Assembly: GCA_016700175.1 (NCBI GenBank)
Contig: CP065003.1
Location: 2,862,001-2,926,000 of the forward strand
Length of the DNA: 64,000 nt
Reading direction: 5' to 3'
Origin: Acidobacteriota bacterium
Lineage (GTDB): Bacteria; Acidobacteriota; Blastocatellia; Pyrinomonadales; Pyrinomonadaceae
The first letter of the stretch is position 1; each line of letters begins with the position of its first letter. Position numbers and translations under genes: made by a program. Below are positions 8,855 through 16,440 of this stretch, in pieces. The notes below the pieces were generated by a model. The model was not told the origin of the DNA. It did not search any database and was given only the letters and a program-made list of their open reading frames with translations.

Positions 8855-9490
8855 TTACTTCTTGATCCCTTCGAGCAGGACGGTCGCGAAATTATGCGCC
8901 GCCTCTTCCTCGGTCATTTTCAGGATCTTCTGGCCCGGATCGAAAAGCATCGTCGTCAGCGAATGATGGATCAGCATTCCTACAAACGCCCTGACCACAG
9001 CCTTCGGTTCCAGTTGTTTGAATGCCCCGTCTTCCTGTCTCGTCTTAATATAGGAACCCAACGCCTCGTACATTCCGGTTACGGAGCTCTCAAAGAACAT
9101 ACGCGCAAGTTCGTGCCCTTCCAGCGCTGAAAACAGAAGCAACCTGAAAAAGTTCTGGTCCTCGCGGTGCTTTCTAAGGGCATTCAATGCAATGCCGTGG
9201 AACACTCCCCAATCATCTTTGTTCGCAATTTGTTCCGAAACGGCTTCAAGCGGATCACCCAGATCGTGCTGGCACGCCTTGTGATCGAGGATCGCGGCAT
9301 AGAGCTCTTCTTTGTTTGCGAAGTGGCGAAAGACCATCGCCTCGGAGATCCCGGCCGCGGCCGCGATCTGCTTGGTCGTCGTTCCCCTAAAGCCGTTAAC
9401 CGAAAAAAGCCTCACGGCCTCCTCAATTATCTGCTGCCGGCGCTCATCGCCCGGCATTCTCGTCATCGTGTGGTCTGCGGTTGTGATCAA
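8855..9490 (-). CDS. TetR/AcrR-family transcriptional regulator
   Basis: A 211-residue one-component repressor. The N-terminal helix-turn-helix is canonical (RRQQIIEEAVRLFSVNGF, then TTTKQIAAAAGISEAMVFRHF) with the usual YRHF-like end of the recognition helix; the rest is a ligand-binding helical domain. The start shown is TTG at 9490, preceded by AAAAGGGG at good spacing; ATG at 9466 is an alternative that keeps the whole HTH. The gene lies directly upstream of the efflux operon on the same strand and has a palindromic operator 28 bp upstream. Autoregulation and control of the pump are therefore likely, as in AcrR-type circuits. The inducer is unknown. Confidence 0.9.
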   Translation of the reverse strand: MITTADHTMTRMPGDERRQQIIEEAVRLFSVNGFRGTTTKQIAAAAGISEAMVFRHFANKEELYAAILDHKACQHDLGDPLEAVSEQIANKDDWGVFHGIALNALRKHREDQNFFRLLLFSALEGHELARMFFESSVTGMYEALGSYIKTRQEDGAFKQLEPKAVVRAFVGMLIHHSLTTMLFDPGQKILKMTEEEAAHNFATVLLEGIKK

Positions 9491-9516
9491 TCTTCGCCCC
9501 TTTTCTCGTTGAAGTG

Positions 9517-9532
9517 AAGTAAGTGCTTACTT
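9517..9532. promoter_or_regulatory. Palindromic TetR-type operator
   Basis: A 16-bp perfect palindrome with arms AAGTAAG and CTTACTT around TG, followed by one more half-like ACTT. It lies 27 bp upstream of the TTG start of the tetR gene. Symmetry, length and position fit the operator of the adjacent regulator. Confidence 0.7.
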
Positions 9533-9609
9533 ACTTCCCGAGAATGCCACCCGAGGATGACCTTGTCAAATGGATAGACGTGCGTAGAGTGCGCCCGAGG
9601 ACACGGGCA

Positions 9610-11511
9610 TTACGAGGAGAGGAAGTTTTCGATCCAGAGCTGGAAAACGAGGAGTGTCCAGAGCTGTTTGTAGTGGTTCGCTTGTCCGGATTCGTGCTCG
9701 GCGATGAGGCGGGACACATAGGCCGGCTCAAAAATCCCCTGTGTCTTCAAGCGTTCTTCAGACAGCAACTCGCGAAGCAGAGGGTTGAGGCGTCCCTTCA
9801 GCCATTCGGCGACCGGGATCCCGAAGCCCTTCTTCGGCCGGCTGATGATCTCGTCGGGAAGAAGGCCCTTGACCGCCTTTTTGAGAATGTACTTGGAGGT
9901 CCTGCCTTTGAGTTTATACTCGGCCGGGAGCGAGGCCGAGAACTCGGCGACCTTGTGGTCGAGGAACGGAGCCCGGACCTCAAGCGAGACGGCCATGCTT
10001 GCGCGGTCGACCTTGGTCAGTATGTCCTCCGCAAGGTAGAGCTTCATATCGAGGTACTGCATCCTCTCGACCACGCTCTCGGCGTCGCAAATTCCCGCGA
10101 GTTCCCTCGCGACCGAGTATGTATCGGCCAGCGTGACCGAATCAGCGAACGGGCCACTTAGGAGTTCTGCTTTCTCTTCGATCGAGAAAGATCCGAACCA
10201 CATATGGTGGCGCTCGATGTCGTCGCGGTCGGCCGCCTTCACGAACCTTTTTGCCTTGTAATCGAAGGTCAGGTTTCCGGTCCCGGCTTTTAGCCCTGCG
10301 ACCGCGGGTTCCACGATCCCTGACCTCACGAATTTCGGTACCGCACGATACAGCCTGTTGACCTTGTGTCCCAGGTACATCGGGTAGCCCGCAAAGATCT
10401 CGTCGCCGCCGTCGCCTCCCAATGCGACCGTGACGTGCTTTCTGACAAAACTCGAAAGCAAGACGGTCGGAATTAGCGAGCCGTCGGAGAGAGGCTCGTC
10501 AAGCCACTTGCCGATCTCCTCCACCAATCCGGCCGCCCTTTCAACGCTCAGTCGTTCTTCGTGATGTTCTGTCCCAAGATAGTCGGCGACGAGCCGCGCG
10601 TGAGACGATTCGTCGAACGATTCCTCTTCGAATCCGATCGAGAACGTCTTTACCTTTGAAGCGCTGTGCTTCACTGAAAGCGCGGCGACCGTCGAGGAAT
10701 CGATACCGCCGGAGAGAAGCACTCCGAGCGGCACGTCGGCAACCAGCCTTCGCCGCACCGAAGCCGAGAGGATCCCGATGAGCTCTTCCGCTGCTTCCGC
10801 CACCGAAGGTGCGGGTTCTCGCTTCTCAAAGCTGACGTCCCAGTATTTTCGGACCGAAAGATCGCCGCTTTCCCACTTGAGCAGGTGTCCGGCGGGAAGT
10901 TTCTTTATCCCCTTGTAGATCGAATGGGGAGCGGGAACGTAGTCGAAAGAGAGGTAAAGGAACGCGGCGTCGGGATCGAGCTCCTTCGAAACCCCGGGTT
11001 CTTCGAACAACGACTTCGGCTCAGAGGCGAAGAAGAGCCTGCCCCCGAAGACGCCGTAGTAGAGCGGCTTTTCGCCGAATCTGTCACGTGCGATCAGGAG
11101 CCTCTTCCGGTGTTTGTCCCATAGGGCAAACGCGAACATGCCGTCTAGATGATCGACAAGCGCATCGCCGTACTCGTCGTAGAGATGCGGGAGCACCTCC
11201 GTATCGGAGCGGCTGGTGAACCGGTGGCCCTTTTTTTCGAGTTCTTCGCGGATCTCCAGGAAGTTGTAGATCTCGCCGTTCATAACGGCGATGACGTTTC
11301 CGGCTTCGTTCGTGACCGGCTGTTCTCCGGTTTCCAGATCGATGACCGAGAGCCGCCGCATCCCGAGCGCCGCTCCTTCCCCAAGCCACACTCCCTGGTC
11401 GTCGGGACCGCGATGGCGGATCCGGCCGCACATCGAGGAAAGAAGCGCCTCATCCTCCGGCCCGTGGCTCTTTCCGGGATCTTCAGTTGTCCAGCCGGTT
11501 ATTCCGCACAT
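9610..11511 (-). CDS. asnB: Asparagine synthase (glutamine-hydrolysing), exopolysaccharide type
   Basis: Makes asparagine (or amidates another acceptor) from aspartate, ATP and glutamine. The start is set at the ATG at 11511 because the N-terminal nucleophile Cys must follow the initiator Met (MCGITGW); the frame opens four codons earlier. The N-terminal class II glutamine amidotransferase domain shows RHRGPDDQG and NGEIYNF. The C-terminal synthetase domain carries the PP-loop SGGIDSSTVAAL and the aspartate/ATP-site region VALGGDGGDEIFAGY. 633 residues matches the AsnB forms often found in bacterial polysaccharide loci, and a GT2 glycosyltransferase is the next gene upstream. The actual acceptor in that context is not certain. 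Confidence 0.92.
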   Translation of the reverse strand: MCGITGWTTEDPGKSHGPEDEALLSSMCGRIRHRGPDDQGVWLGEGAALGMRRLSVIDLETGEQPVTNEAGNVIAVMNGEIYNFLEIREELEKKGHRFTSRSDTEVLPHLYDEYGDALVDHLDGMFAFALWDKHRKRLLIARDRFGEKPLYYGVFGGRLFFASEPKSLFEEPGVSKELDPDAAFLYLSFDYVPAPHSIYKGIKKLPAGHLLKWESGDLSVRKYWDVSFEKREPAPSVAEAAEELIGILSASVRRRLVADVPLGVLLSGGIDSSTVAALSVKHSASKVKTFSIGFEEESFDESSHARLVADYLGTEHHEERLSVERAAGLVEEIGKWLDEPLSDGSLIPTVLLSSFVRKHVTVALGGDGGDEIFAGYPMYLGHKVNRLYRAVPKFVRSGIVEPAVAGLKAGTGNLTFDYKAKRFVKAADRDDIERHHMWFGSFSIEEKAELLSGPFADSVTLADTYSVARELAGICDAESVVERMQYLDMKLYLAEDILTKVDRASMAVSLEVRAPFLDHKVAEFSASLPAEYKLKGRTSKYILKKAVKGLLPDEIISRPKKGFGIPVAEWLKGRLNPLLRELLSEERLKTQGIFEPAYVSRLIAEHESGQANHYKQLWTLLVFQLWIENFLSS

Positions 11512-11541
11512 AAGGAAGCGCACTCAGGGCGCGAGGATAGA

Positions 11542-11618
11542 ACTGAGGACTGAGGACTGAGGACTGAGGACTGAGGACTGAGGACTGAGGACTGAGGACT
11601 GAGGACTGAGGACTGAGG
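11542..11618. repeat. Eleven perfect tandem copies of ACTGAGG
   Basis: 77 bp composed of eleven identical 7-mers, the longest and purest heptamer array in the window. It is the left member of a composite whose right side (11700-11945) consists of TCAGTCC words interleaved with the GTAGCCCTCCCTGAC family. Confidence 0.95.
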
Positions 11619-11699
11619 AGCATGCTGATCTCAGTCAGACCGTGTCAAGCATTTACTAAATCCAGTCCCCTGGTCTTGATCCTTGAGGCTCCCCGAATC

Positions 11700-11945
11700 C
11701 ATTTATCTCAGCCCTTTCTTTTCAGTCCGTGAAGTAGCCCTCCCTGACATTCGGGCTTCGGATGCTCGGCCCTCAGTCCTTTTCTCTCAGTCCTCGAAGT
11801 AGCCCTCCCTGACCGTCGGGCTTCGGACACACAGTCGGGCTTCGGATGCTCGGCCCTCAGTCCTTTTCTCTCAGTCCTCGAAGTAGCCCTCCCTGACAGT
11901 CGGGCTTCGGACACTCGGTCCTCAGTCCTTTCCTCTCAGTCCTCA
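11700..11945. repeat. Composite repeat: GTAGCCCTCCCTGAC units with TCAGTCC words
   Basis: Three units of GAAGTAGCCCTCCCTGAC..TCGGGCTTCGGA, each separated by CTCAGTCC words, at spacings of roughly 66-86 bp. The unit is the reverse complement of the 73-bp repeat at 749-917. The last TCAGTCC unit contains the TGA stop codon of the glycosyltransferase that begins at 12931. Reading frames here encode only repeat peptides. Confidence 0.85.
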
Positions 11946-12931
11946 AATGCTCCGATCCTCTCCCTCACCGCATAGATAGCCTTGTCCTGAGACTCGTGAT
12001 ATGTCCTGACCAGAAGCTCCGCCAGCAGTCCCATAAGGAAAAATTGAATGCTTATAGCCAGCATAACGATCGCGATCACAGGAAGCGGTGTGAGTATGAA
12101 CGACACGTCGTATCCGTACTTCAGGATCATCGCCCAGACGGTTGCCGCGACCGAAAGCAGGAACGCGATCAGGCCGAACGAGCCGAAAACATAAAGCGGC
12201 TTTGTCTGGTACGAGGCGAGGAACTTTATAGTGATCAGGTCGAATATCACCTTGATCGTCCTAGAGATCCCGTACTTCGAACTCCCGTGGATCCTTGGCA
12301 GGTGATTGACCGGGATCTCCGTGACCCTTGCTCCCGCCCAGGCGGCGTAGATCGGGATAAACCTATGCATCTCGCCGTAAAGCCGTACGTCCTTCAGCAC
12401 ATCACGGCGATACGCCTTGAGCGAGCAGCCGTAGTCGTGAAGATGGACGCCTCCGATCGACGAGATGACCCGGTTCGCAATCCAGGAAGGTATCTTGCGG
12501 GTGAACAATTTGTCCTTCCGGTGGATCCGCCAGCCGGATACCACGTCGTAGCCTTCATCCAGTTTTTCCAGTAGCTTCGAGATATCCGCAGGGTCGTTCT
12601 GCAGGTCGGCGTCCATCGGAATAAGTATCTCCCCGTGAGCGGCATCGATCCCGGCCGACATCGCCGCCGTTTGTCCGTAGTTGCGCCGAAGAGCGATTAC
12701 ACGAACCCGTCCGTCCGCTGCCGCGACTTTCCTGAGTTCTTCGAGCGATCCGTCAGACGAACCGTCGTCAACGTAGATCACTTCCGCCGACTTGCCGACC
12801 GCGTCGAGTGCGGCCGCGATCTTGGCGTGCATCTCCGCAACGTTCTCTTCCTCGTTATACACGGGAAGGAACAGCGAAATCGCGGGCCTCGAAGCCTCCA
12901 CAGGTTTCCGGATTTGTTCTGAGTCCATCAT
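11936..12931 (-). CDS. GT2 glycosyltransferase, polyprenyl-phosphate sugar transferase type
   Basis: A membrane-anchored glycosyltransferase likely to load a sugar on an undecaprenyl phosphate carrier. The N-terminal GT-A domain begins ISLFLPVYNEEENV, followed by VIYVDDGSSDGS and the metal-binding PMDADLQNDP (DxD). Around residues 175-225 are the acceptor-side features CSLKAYRRDVL and PRIHGSSKYG, typical of dolichol-phosphate mannose synthase, GtrB and ArnC relatives. Two C-terminal transmembrane helices lie near residues 245-310. It starts 18 bp after the gene at 12950. Its stop codon TGA is formed by a GGACTGA repeat unit, so the last residues may be repeat-derived. Confidence 0.88.
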   Translation of the reverse strand: MMDSEQIRKPVEASRPAISLFLPVYNEEENVAEMHAKIAAALDAVGKSAEVIYVDDGSSDGSLEELRKVAAADGRVRVIALRRNYGQTAAMSAGIDAAHGEILIPMDADLQNDPADISKLLEKLDEGYDVVSGWRIHRKDKLFTRKIPSWIANRVISSIGGVHLHDYGCSLKAYRRDVLKDVRLYGEMHRFIPIYAAWAGARVTEIPVNHLPRIHGSSKYGISRTIKVIFDLITIKFLASYQTKPLYVFGSFGLIAFLLSVAATVWAMILKYGYDVSFILTPLPVIAIVMLAISIQFFLMGLLAELLVRTYHESQDKAIYAVRERIGAFED

Positions 12932-12949
12932 TAACTGCGGGCGCCGCCT

Positions 12950-13363
12950 TTACGGGCAGACAAGCTTATCCGGCAAAGAAGCCCCGCTTCTCCACTGAAC
13001 TGAACCTGCACAGGCCGGAGACTCCGCCTTTATCGAGACCGATGTTGCCGTATCCCACCCGAGCGCGGACGCGCCCACGGCAAGAAGCCTGCGCGAGGCG
13101 CCAGCCCACATATACCGTTTCGAGAATGTGACGAAGCCGTTCTTGTCCGTCGATGCAGTGTACTCGGCGCTATGGCCGAAGAAAGGATTCTCGACCTTCT
13201 GAATGACCGTCCTTCCTCCGCCGGGAAGATAATTCTCATCGATGACCAGCAGCTTCCACTCGGGCACCTCTTCAGCAGGATACGGTACTACCAACGCGGC
13301 GATCACGCAGATCGCAAGAATGGTCAAAGCGTAGTACTTCGAAAGGTAAGCGGTGAAGTTCAT
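12950..13363 (-). CDS. Membrane-anchored or exported protein of unknown function
   Basis: 137 residues with an N-terminal hydrophobic segment (YALTILAICVIAALVV) that is either a signal anchor or an uncleaved signal. The remainder looks beta-rich; STDKNGFVTF resembles the TDxxGxF turn of carboxypeptidase-regulatory-like Ig domains, which is a weak hint only. It precedes the GT2 gene by 18 bp on the same strand, suggesting a two-gene unit. No enzyme motif is visible. Confidence 0.65.
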   Translation of the reverse strand: MNFTAYLSKYYALTILAICVIAALVVPYPAEEVPEWKLLVIDENYLPGGGRTVIQKVENPFFGHSAEYTASTDKNGFVTFSKRYMWAGASRRLLAVGASALGWDTATSVSIKAESPACAGSVQWRSGASLPDKLVCP

Positions 13364-13476
13364 TGCAGAGCGGAAAGGCGCGGCACGGATTCCCTTCGGC
13401 GTATTTTACATTATTTGCGGATCAGCCGGCAGGTGCCAACGGACATTGCCGGCGACAATACGAAGGCATTGCGTGT

Positions 13477-13506
13477 TTGAACACCTGCGCGGCTTGGAAT
13501 TATACT
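13477..13506 (+). promoter_or_regulatory. Sigma70-like promoter of the ACP-ketosynthase unit
   Basis: TTGAAC (13477-13482) and TATACT (13501-13506) separated by 18 bp, about 58 bp upstream of the ACP start codon, in the divergent region 13364-13564. Confidence 0.6.
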
Positions 13507-13564
13507 TTCGGTCACCGAATAAACCGCTCGTCGGTAAAATACCCACCGGGAAGAACTTCCTACT

Positions 13565-13840
13565 ATGAACTCCGAAATTGCCGAAAAGACCATCTCCGTG
13601 ATCGCGGATTTCAAGGAGATCGACAAGAATTCGATCTCTGTGGACACGAAGCTTGAGGATCTTGAGATGGATTCGCTCGACGCACTCAACCTTGTGTTCG
13701 AGCTCGAAGAAGCCTTCGACATAACGATCCCTGACGAACAGGCGTCCGAGACCAAGACCATCGGAGAGATGGTCGAGGGAATCGAGAAGCTCCTCGCGAT
13801 GAAAGAGGAAGAAGGCGCCGAAGGCGGTGAAGAAGAATAA
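13565..13840 (+). CDS. Acyl carrier protein
   Basis: 91-residue acyl carrier protein. The 4'-phosphopantetheine attachment site is Ser37 in LEMDSLDALN, preceded by the usual helix I and followed by acidic helix II (VFELEEAFDITIPDEQ). The C-terminus has an unusual Glu/Gly-rich acidic tail. It is followed immediately by a FabF-like ketosynthase, a standard fatty-acid or specialised-lipid pairing. It may be the main AcpP or a dedicated carrier; the absence of fabD, fabG or fabH next to it leaves this open. Confidence 0.93.
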   Translation: MNSEIAEKTISVIADFKEIDKNSISVDTKLEDLEMDSLDALNLVFELEEAFDITIPDEQASETKTIGEMVEGIEKLLAMKEEEGAEGGEEE

Positions 13841-13865
13841 TGCGAGTTTCGCGAAGGGCTTTCCT

Positions 13866-15092
13866 ATGAACACGCGCCGGGTAGCAGTTACGGGAATCGG
13901 CGTCGTGTGCGCGCTGGGCAACGACGCCAATGAATTCGAGCGCAACTTGTTTGCGGGGCGGACGGCGATTGCTCCCATCGAATCGGTCGATGTTTCGTCG
14001 TTGCGCTTCAAGAACGCGGCAGAGGTCAAGGGCTTCGAGCCGTCCGACCTGTTCGAGAAACAGGAACTCGCGATCCTGAAGCGCTTTTCACAGTTCGCTG
14101 TGGCCGCTTCTCGAGAGGCGATCAGGGATTCCGGGATCGAATGGGGAGATGACGCATCGAGGGAAAGAACCGCGATCGTGACCGCGACCGGCGCCGGGGG
14201 CCTCACCGATCTCGACGACCAGTACGAAAACCTCTACAGATACAACAAGCAGCGCACGCCTCCAATGCTTGTGCCTCAATCGATGGCGAATGCAGCGGCG
14301 AGTTTCATTTCGATGGATACCGGAGCTTGCGGACCGACTTACACTGTGTCAACTGCTTGTTCATCGTCCAATCACGCAATCGGGCTGGCGTTCCATTCGA
14401 TCAGAAACGGGACGGTCGATGCCGCGATCACGGGCGGAAGCGAGACACCGATCAGCTACACGAACCTGAAGGCCTGGGAAGCATTGAGGGTCGTTTCGAA
14501 CGACACGTGCCGGCCATTTTCGAGGGACCGAAGCGGGATGGTCCTGGGCGAAGGCGGCGCGATCCTTGTGCTTGAAGAAATGGAGAAGGCAAAGGCGCGC
14601 GGCGCGAAGATCTATGCAGAGATCGCGGGCTTCGGGATGACCGCGGACGCCCACCATATCACTATGCCCTCAGTGGAAGGGCCTGTGAGAGCGATCCGGA
14701 ACGCGTTGAACGATGCCGGTACGGATCCTTCGGCGGTTGGCTATGTAAACGCGCACGGGACTGCGACCGCGGCGAACGATGCTATGGAGTCGAAGGCGAT
14801 CCGCGAAGTGTTTGGCGATCACGCCGATAACGTGGCGGTTTCTTCGACGAAATCGATGCACGGACACACCCTGGGTGCCGCCGGGGCGATCGAGGCGGTC
14901 GCGACGGTACTAGCGATACATCGCGGGTTGCTTCCGCCGAGCGCGAATTTCAACGAACCCGATCCCGAGTGCAATGTTGACGTGATCGCAAACGAAGCGC
15001 GGGAAAAGAAAGTAGACGCCGCTGTTTCGAACTCGTTCGCCTTCGGGGGGCTAAACGCGGTACTGGTCTTCAAGCCTTTGGGGTTAGTGTAG
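13866..15092 (+). CDS. 3-oxoacyl-ACP synthase, FabF/KAS II type
   Basis: Condensing enzyme extending acyl-ACP with malonyl-ACP. The start is the ATG at 13866 (MNTRRVAVTGIGVV), preceded by GAAGGG; an upstream ATG at 13827 would overlap the ACP gene by 14 bp. The catalytic Cys lies in VSTACSSSNHA (residue 165), the two His in NAHGTATAAND and KSMHGHTLGAAGA, and the C-terminal SFAFGGLNAVL is typical. 408 residues matches the family. The gene follows the ACP by 25 bp and shares its promoter. The SSS after the Cys differs from the SGT/ASGT common in E. coli FabF, so substrate preference may differ. Confidence 0.92.
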   Translation: MNTRRVAVTGIGVVCALGNDANEFERNLFAGRTAIAPIESVDVSSLRFKNAAEVKGFEPSDLFEKQELAILKRFSQFAVAASREAIRDSGIEWGDDASRERTAIVTATGAGGLTDLDDQYENLYRYNKQRTPPMLVPQSMANAAASFISMDTGACGPTYTVSTACSSSNHAIGLAFHSIRNGTVDAAITGGSETPISYTNLKAWEALRVVSNDTCRPFSRDRSGMVLGEGGAILVLEEMEKAKARGAKIYAEIAGFGMTADAHHITMPSVEGPVRAIRNALNDAGTDPSAVGYVNAHGTATAANDAMESKAIREVFGDHADNVAVSSTKSMHGHTLGAAGAIEAVATVLAIHRGLLPPSANFNEPDPECNVDVIANEAREKKVDAAVSNSFAFGGLNAVLVFKPLGLV

Positions 15093-15109
15093 TGCCGCGT
15101 TTGTGAGGC

Positions 15110-15251
15110 TAAACGCAAAGGTCGCGAAGTTCGCAAAGGAAGCAATTCGGATTGCCAGTTTGTTCCGGTCACAATTCCGTTAGCGAGTAGTTGGAACCGC
15201 CGGAGTCGTTCATGAAGATTCGTAGCGCACTTTGCGACCTTCGCGTTGAAC
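15110..15251. repeat. Inverted pair of period-9 arrays (CGCAAAGGT family)
   Basis: Left arm 15110-15141 (9-mers CGCAAAGGT, CGCGAAGTT, CGCAAAGGA) and right arm 15226-15251 (reverse-complement words CTTTGCGACCTTCGCGTT) face each other over about 85 bp in the gap between the convergent ketosynthase and methyltransferase genes. Confidence 0.75.
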
Positions 15252-15293
15252 AACTCTTTGAGGATCGGTACGAGACTTTAACCGGCTATTCCG

Positions 15294-16223
15294 CTAATTC
15301 TTCTTCGCGACGACGACTATCGAAACACCAAGCGGGAAGTTGAAATACTTTAGGAAGTGTCTTTCCGAGCTGAAGATTCTGCCGAAGAAGCCGTTAAGCG
15401 CCGAAACATTCACGTTGTTCTCCGATTCAGGCTTAATGCCTGTAAGACGCATTATCAATCTTCCGAGGAGGATCGGAGGGAAGAACGTGATATTCGCGTA
15501 AGTCGCTCTTTCAACAGTAAATCCGGCCTTTTCCATCCGTTCGACGATCTGCTTTCTTCTGTAGCGTATCCTGTGGTGCGAGATGTCGTCCTGAACTCCC
15601 CATAGCCACATGAAGGCGGGAACGAAGACAAGTGCGTATCCTCCTTTCTTCGTCACCCTTCGCATTTCGCTAAGCCCCTCGATGTCATCGTCCAGATGCT
15701 CGATCACGTCGAGGCCGGTCACGATGTCGAATTCCTCATTCTCGAAAGGCAGCTCTTCCGCAAGTCCTTTGTGAACTTTCAGGCCCTTCGACTTACAGAA
15801 AGTAAGAGCCTCGTCGGAAACATCCACGCCTTCGGCACTACCGAATTCGGAGAGCATCTCGAGATTCGCGCCGGTTCCGCAGCCTACGTCGAGGATGCGG
15901 AGCGCTCTTGCTTCAGGACTGAGGACTGAGGACTGAGGACTGGGGGAATTGTAGGACTGAGGACCGAGGTCGCCGGAAGTGCTAAGAGATGAGTACTGAG
16001 TGCTGAGATCTCCGGAAGTGCTAAGGGATGAGTATTGAGTACGACGATCATCCGGCTCCTGACTCCTGACTTCTGACTTCTGACTCCTGAGTTCCCCGGC
16101 GATCTCCCGCATAAACGACTCAAGGATCGCCCGGCGGCCCACGAACCACCAATGCGAATCCTCCACGTCATTCATGATGGCGTAGGTATGCGCCTGCATT
16201 TCCTTTGAGAGTTCTGATGACAT
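15294..16223 (-). CDS. Class I SAM-dependent methyltransferase with repeat-derived insertion
   Basis: Rossmann-fold methyltransferase, 309 residues from the ATG at 16223 (MSSELSKEMQ); the GTG farther upstream lies in a period-9 repeat and is rejected. The N-terminal EDSHWWFVGRRAIL is typical of methyltransferases that sit next to glycosyltransferases. Residues about 45-103 are a low-complexity insertion (TQYSSLSTSGDL twice, PQSSVLSP) encoded by heptamer arrays at 15913-16096. Motif I follows (LRILDVGCGTG), then FDIVTGLDVIEHL and a C-terminal membrane-associating region. Without the insertion it would be an ordinary protein of about 250 residues. The substrate is unknown, probably a cell-envelope glycan or lipid. 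Confidence 0.88.
   Translation of the reverse strand: MSSELSKEMQAHTYAIMNDVEDSHWWFVGRRAILESFMREIAGELRSQKSEVRSQEPDDRRTQYSSLSTSGDLSTQYSSLSTSGDLGPQSYNSPSPQSSVLSPEARALRILDVGCGTGANLEMLSEFGSAEGVDVSDEALTFCKSKGLKVHKGLAEELPFENEEFDIVTGLDVIEHLDDDIEGLSEMRRVTKKGGYALVFVPAFMWLWGVQDDISHHRIRYRRKQIVERMEKAGFTVERATYANITFFPPILLGRLIMRLTGIKPESENNVNVSALNGFFGRIFSSERHFLKYFNFPLGVSIVVVAKKN
15913..16096. repeat. Heptamer arrays and a duplicated word inside the methyltransferase gene
   Basis: From the plus strand: GGACTGA units at 15916-15940, a 35-40 bp sequence containing CCGGAAGTGCTAAG duplicated once (about 15973-16036), then CTCCTGA/CTTCTGA heptamers at about 16055-16090. On the coding strand the CTCAGTC orientation is stop-free, and the whole stretch is read through in frame. 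Confidence 0.85.
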
Positions 16224-16235
16224 TGGTTTGATTTT

Positions 16236-16440
16236 ACCGCAGAGCACGCAGAGAGCGCAGAGAACCTGGATCGGATTTCAACGCGAAGGACGCAAAGGGC
16301 GCGAAGGCCTTTGGCTACTTTCCATTATTGACTCGGAAGTATGGCCTAAAGATCTGCATCGCCTGATCATGCAGCAATTGAAATCTTAGCGTCCTTCGCG
16401 ACCTTCGCGTTTGATCTCTCTCTTGCGTGCTCTGCGGTTA
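16236..16440. repeat. Nested inverted period-9 arrays
   Basis: Outer arms 16236-16264 (GCAGAGCAC-type 9-mers) and 16414-16440 (reverse complement); inner arms 16279-16309 (CGCGAAGGA-type 9-mers) and 16387-16412 (reverse complement); core spacer about 77 bp. The element fills the whole gap between the two methyltransferase genes. The outermost bases TTA at 16438-16440 are the stop codon of the downstream gene's coding strand. Confidence 0.85.

Noticed and set aside
11708..11914. Open frame with repeated SGRATSRTERKGLRAEHPKP peptide
   Set aside because: It is the translation of the dispersed GTAGCCCTCCCTGAC repeat on the minus strand, not a gene.
11542..11945. Possible CRISPR array
   Set aside because: Units are contiguous 7-mers or variable-spacing repeats without unique spacers, and no cas genes are present.
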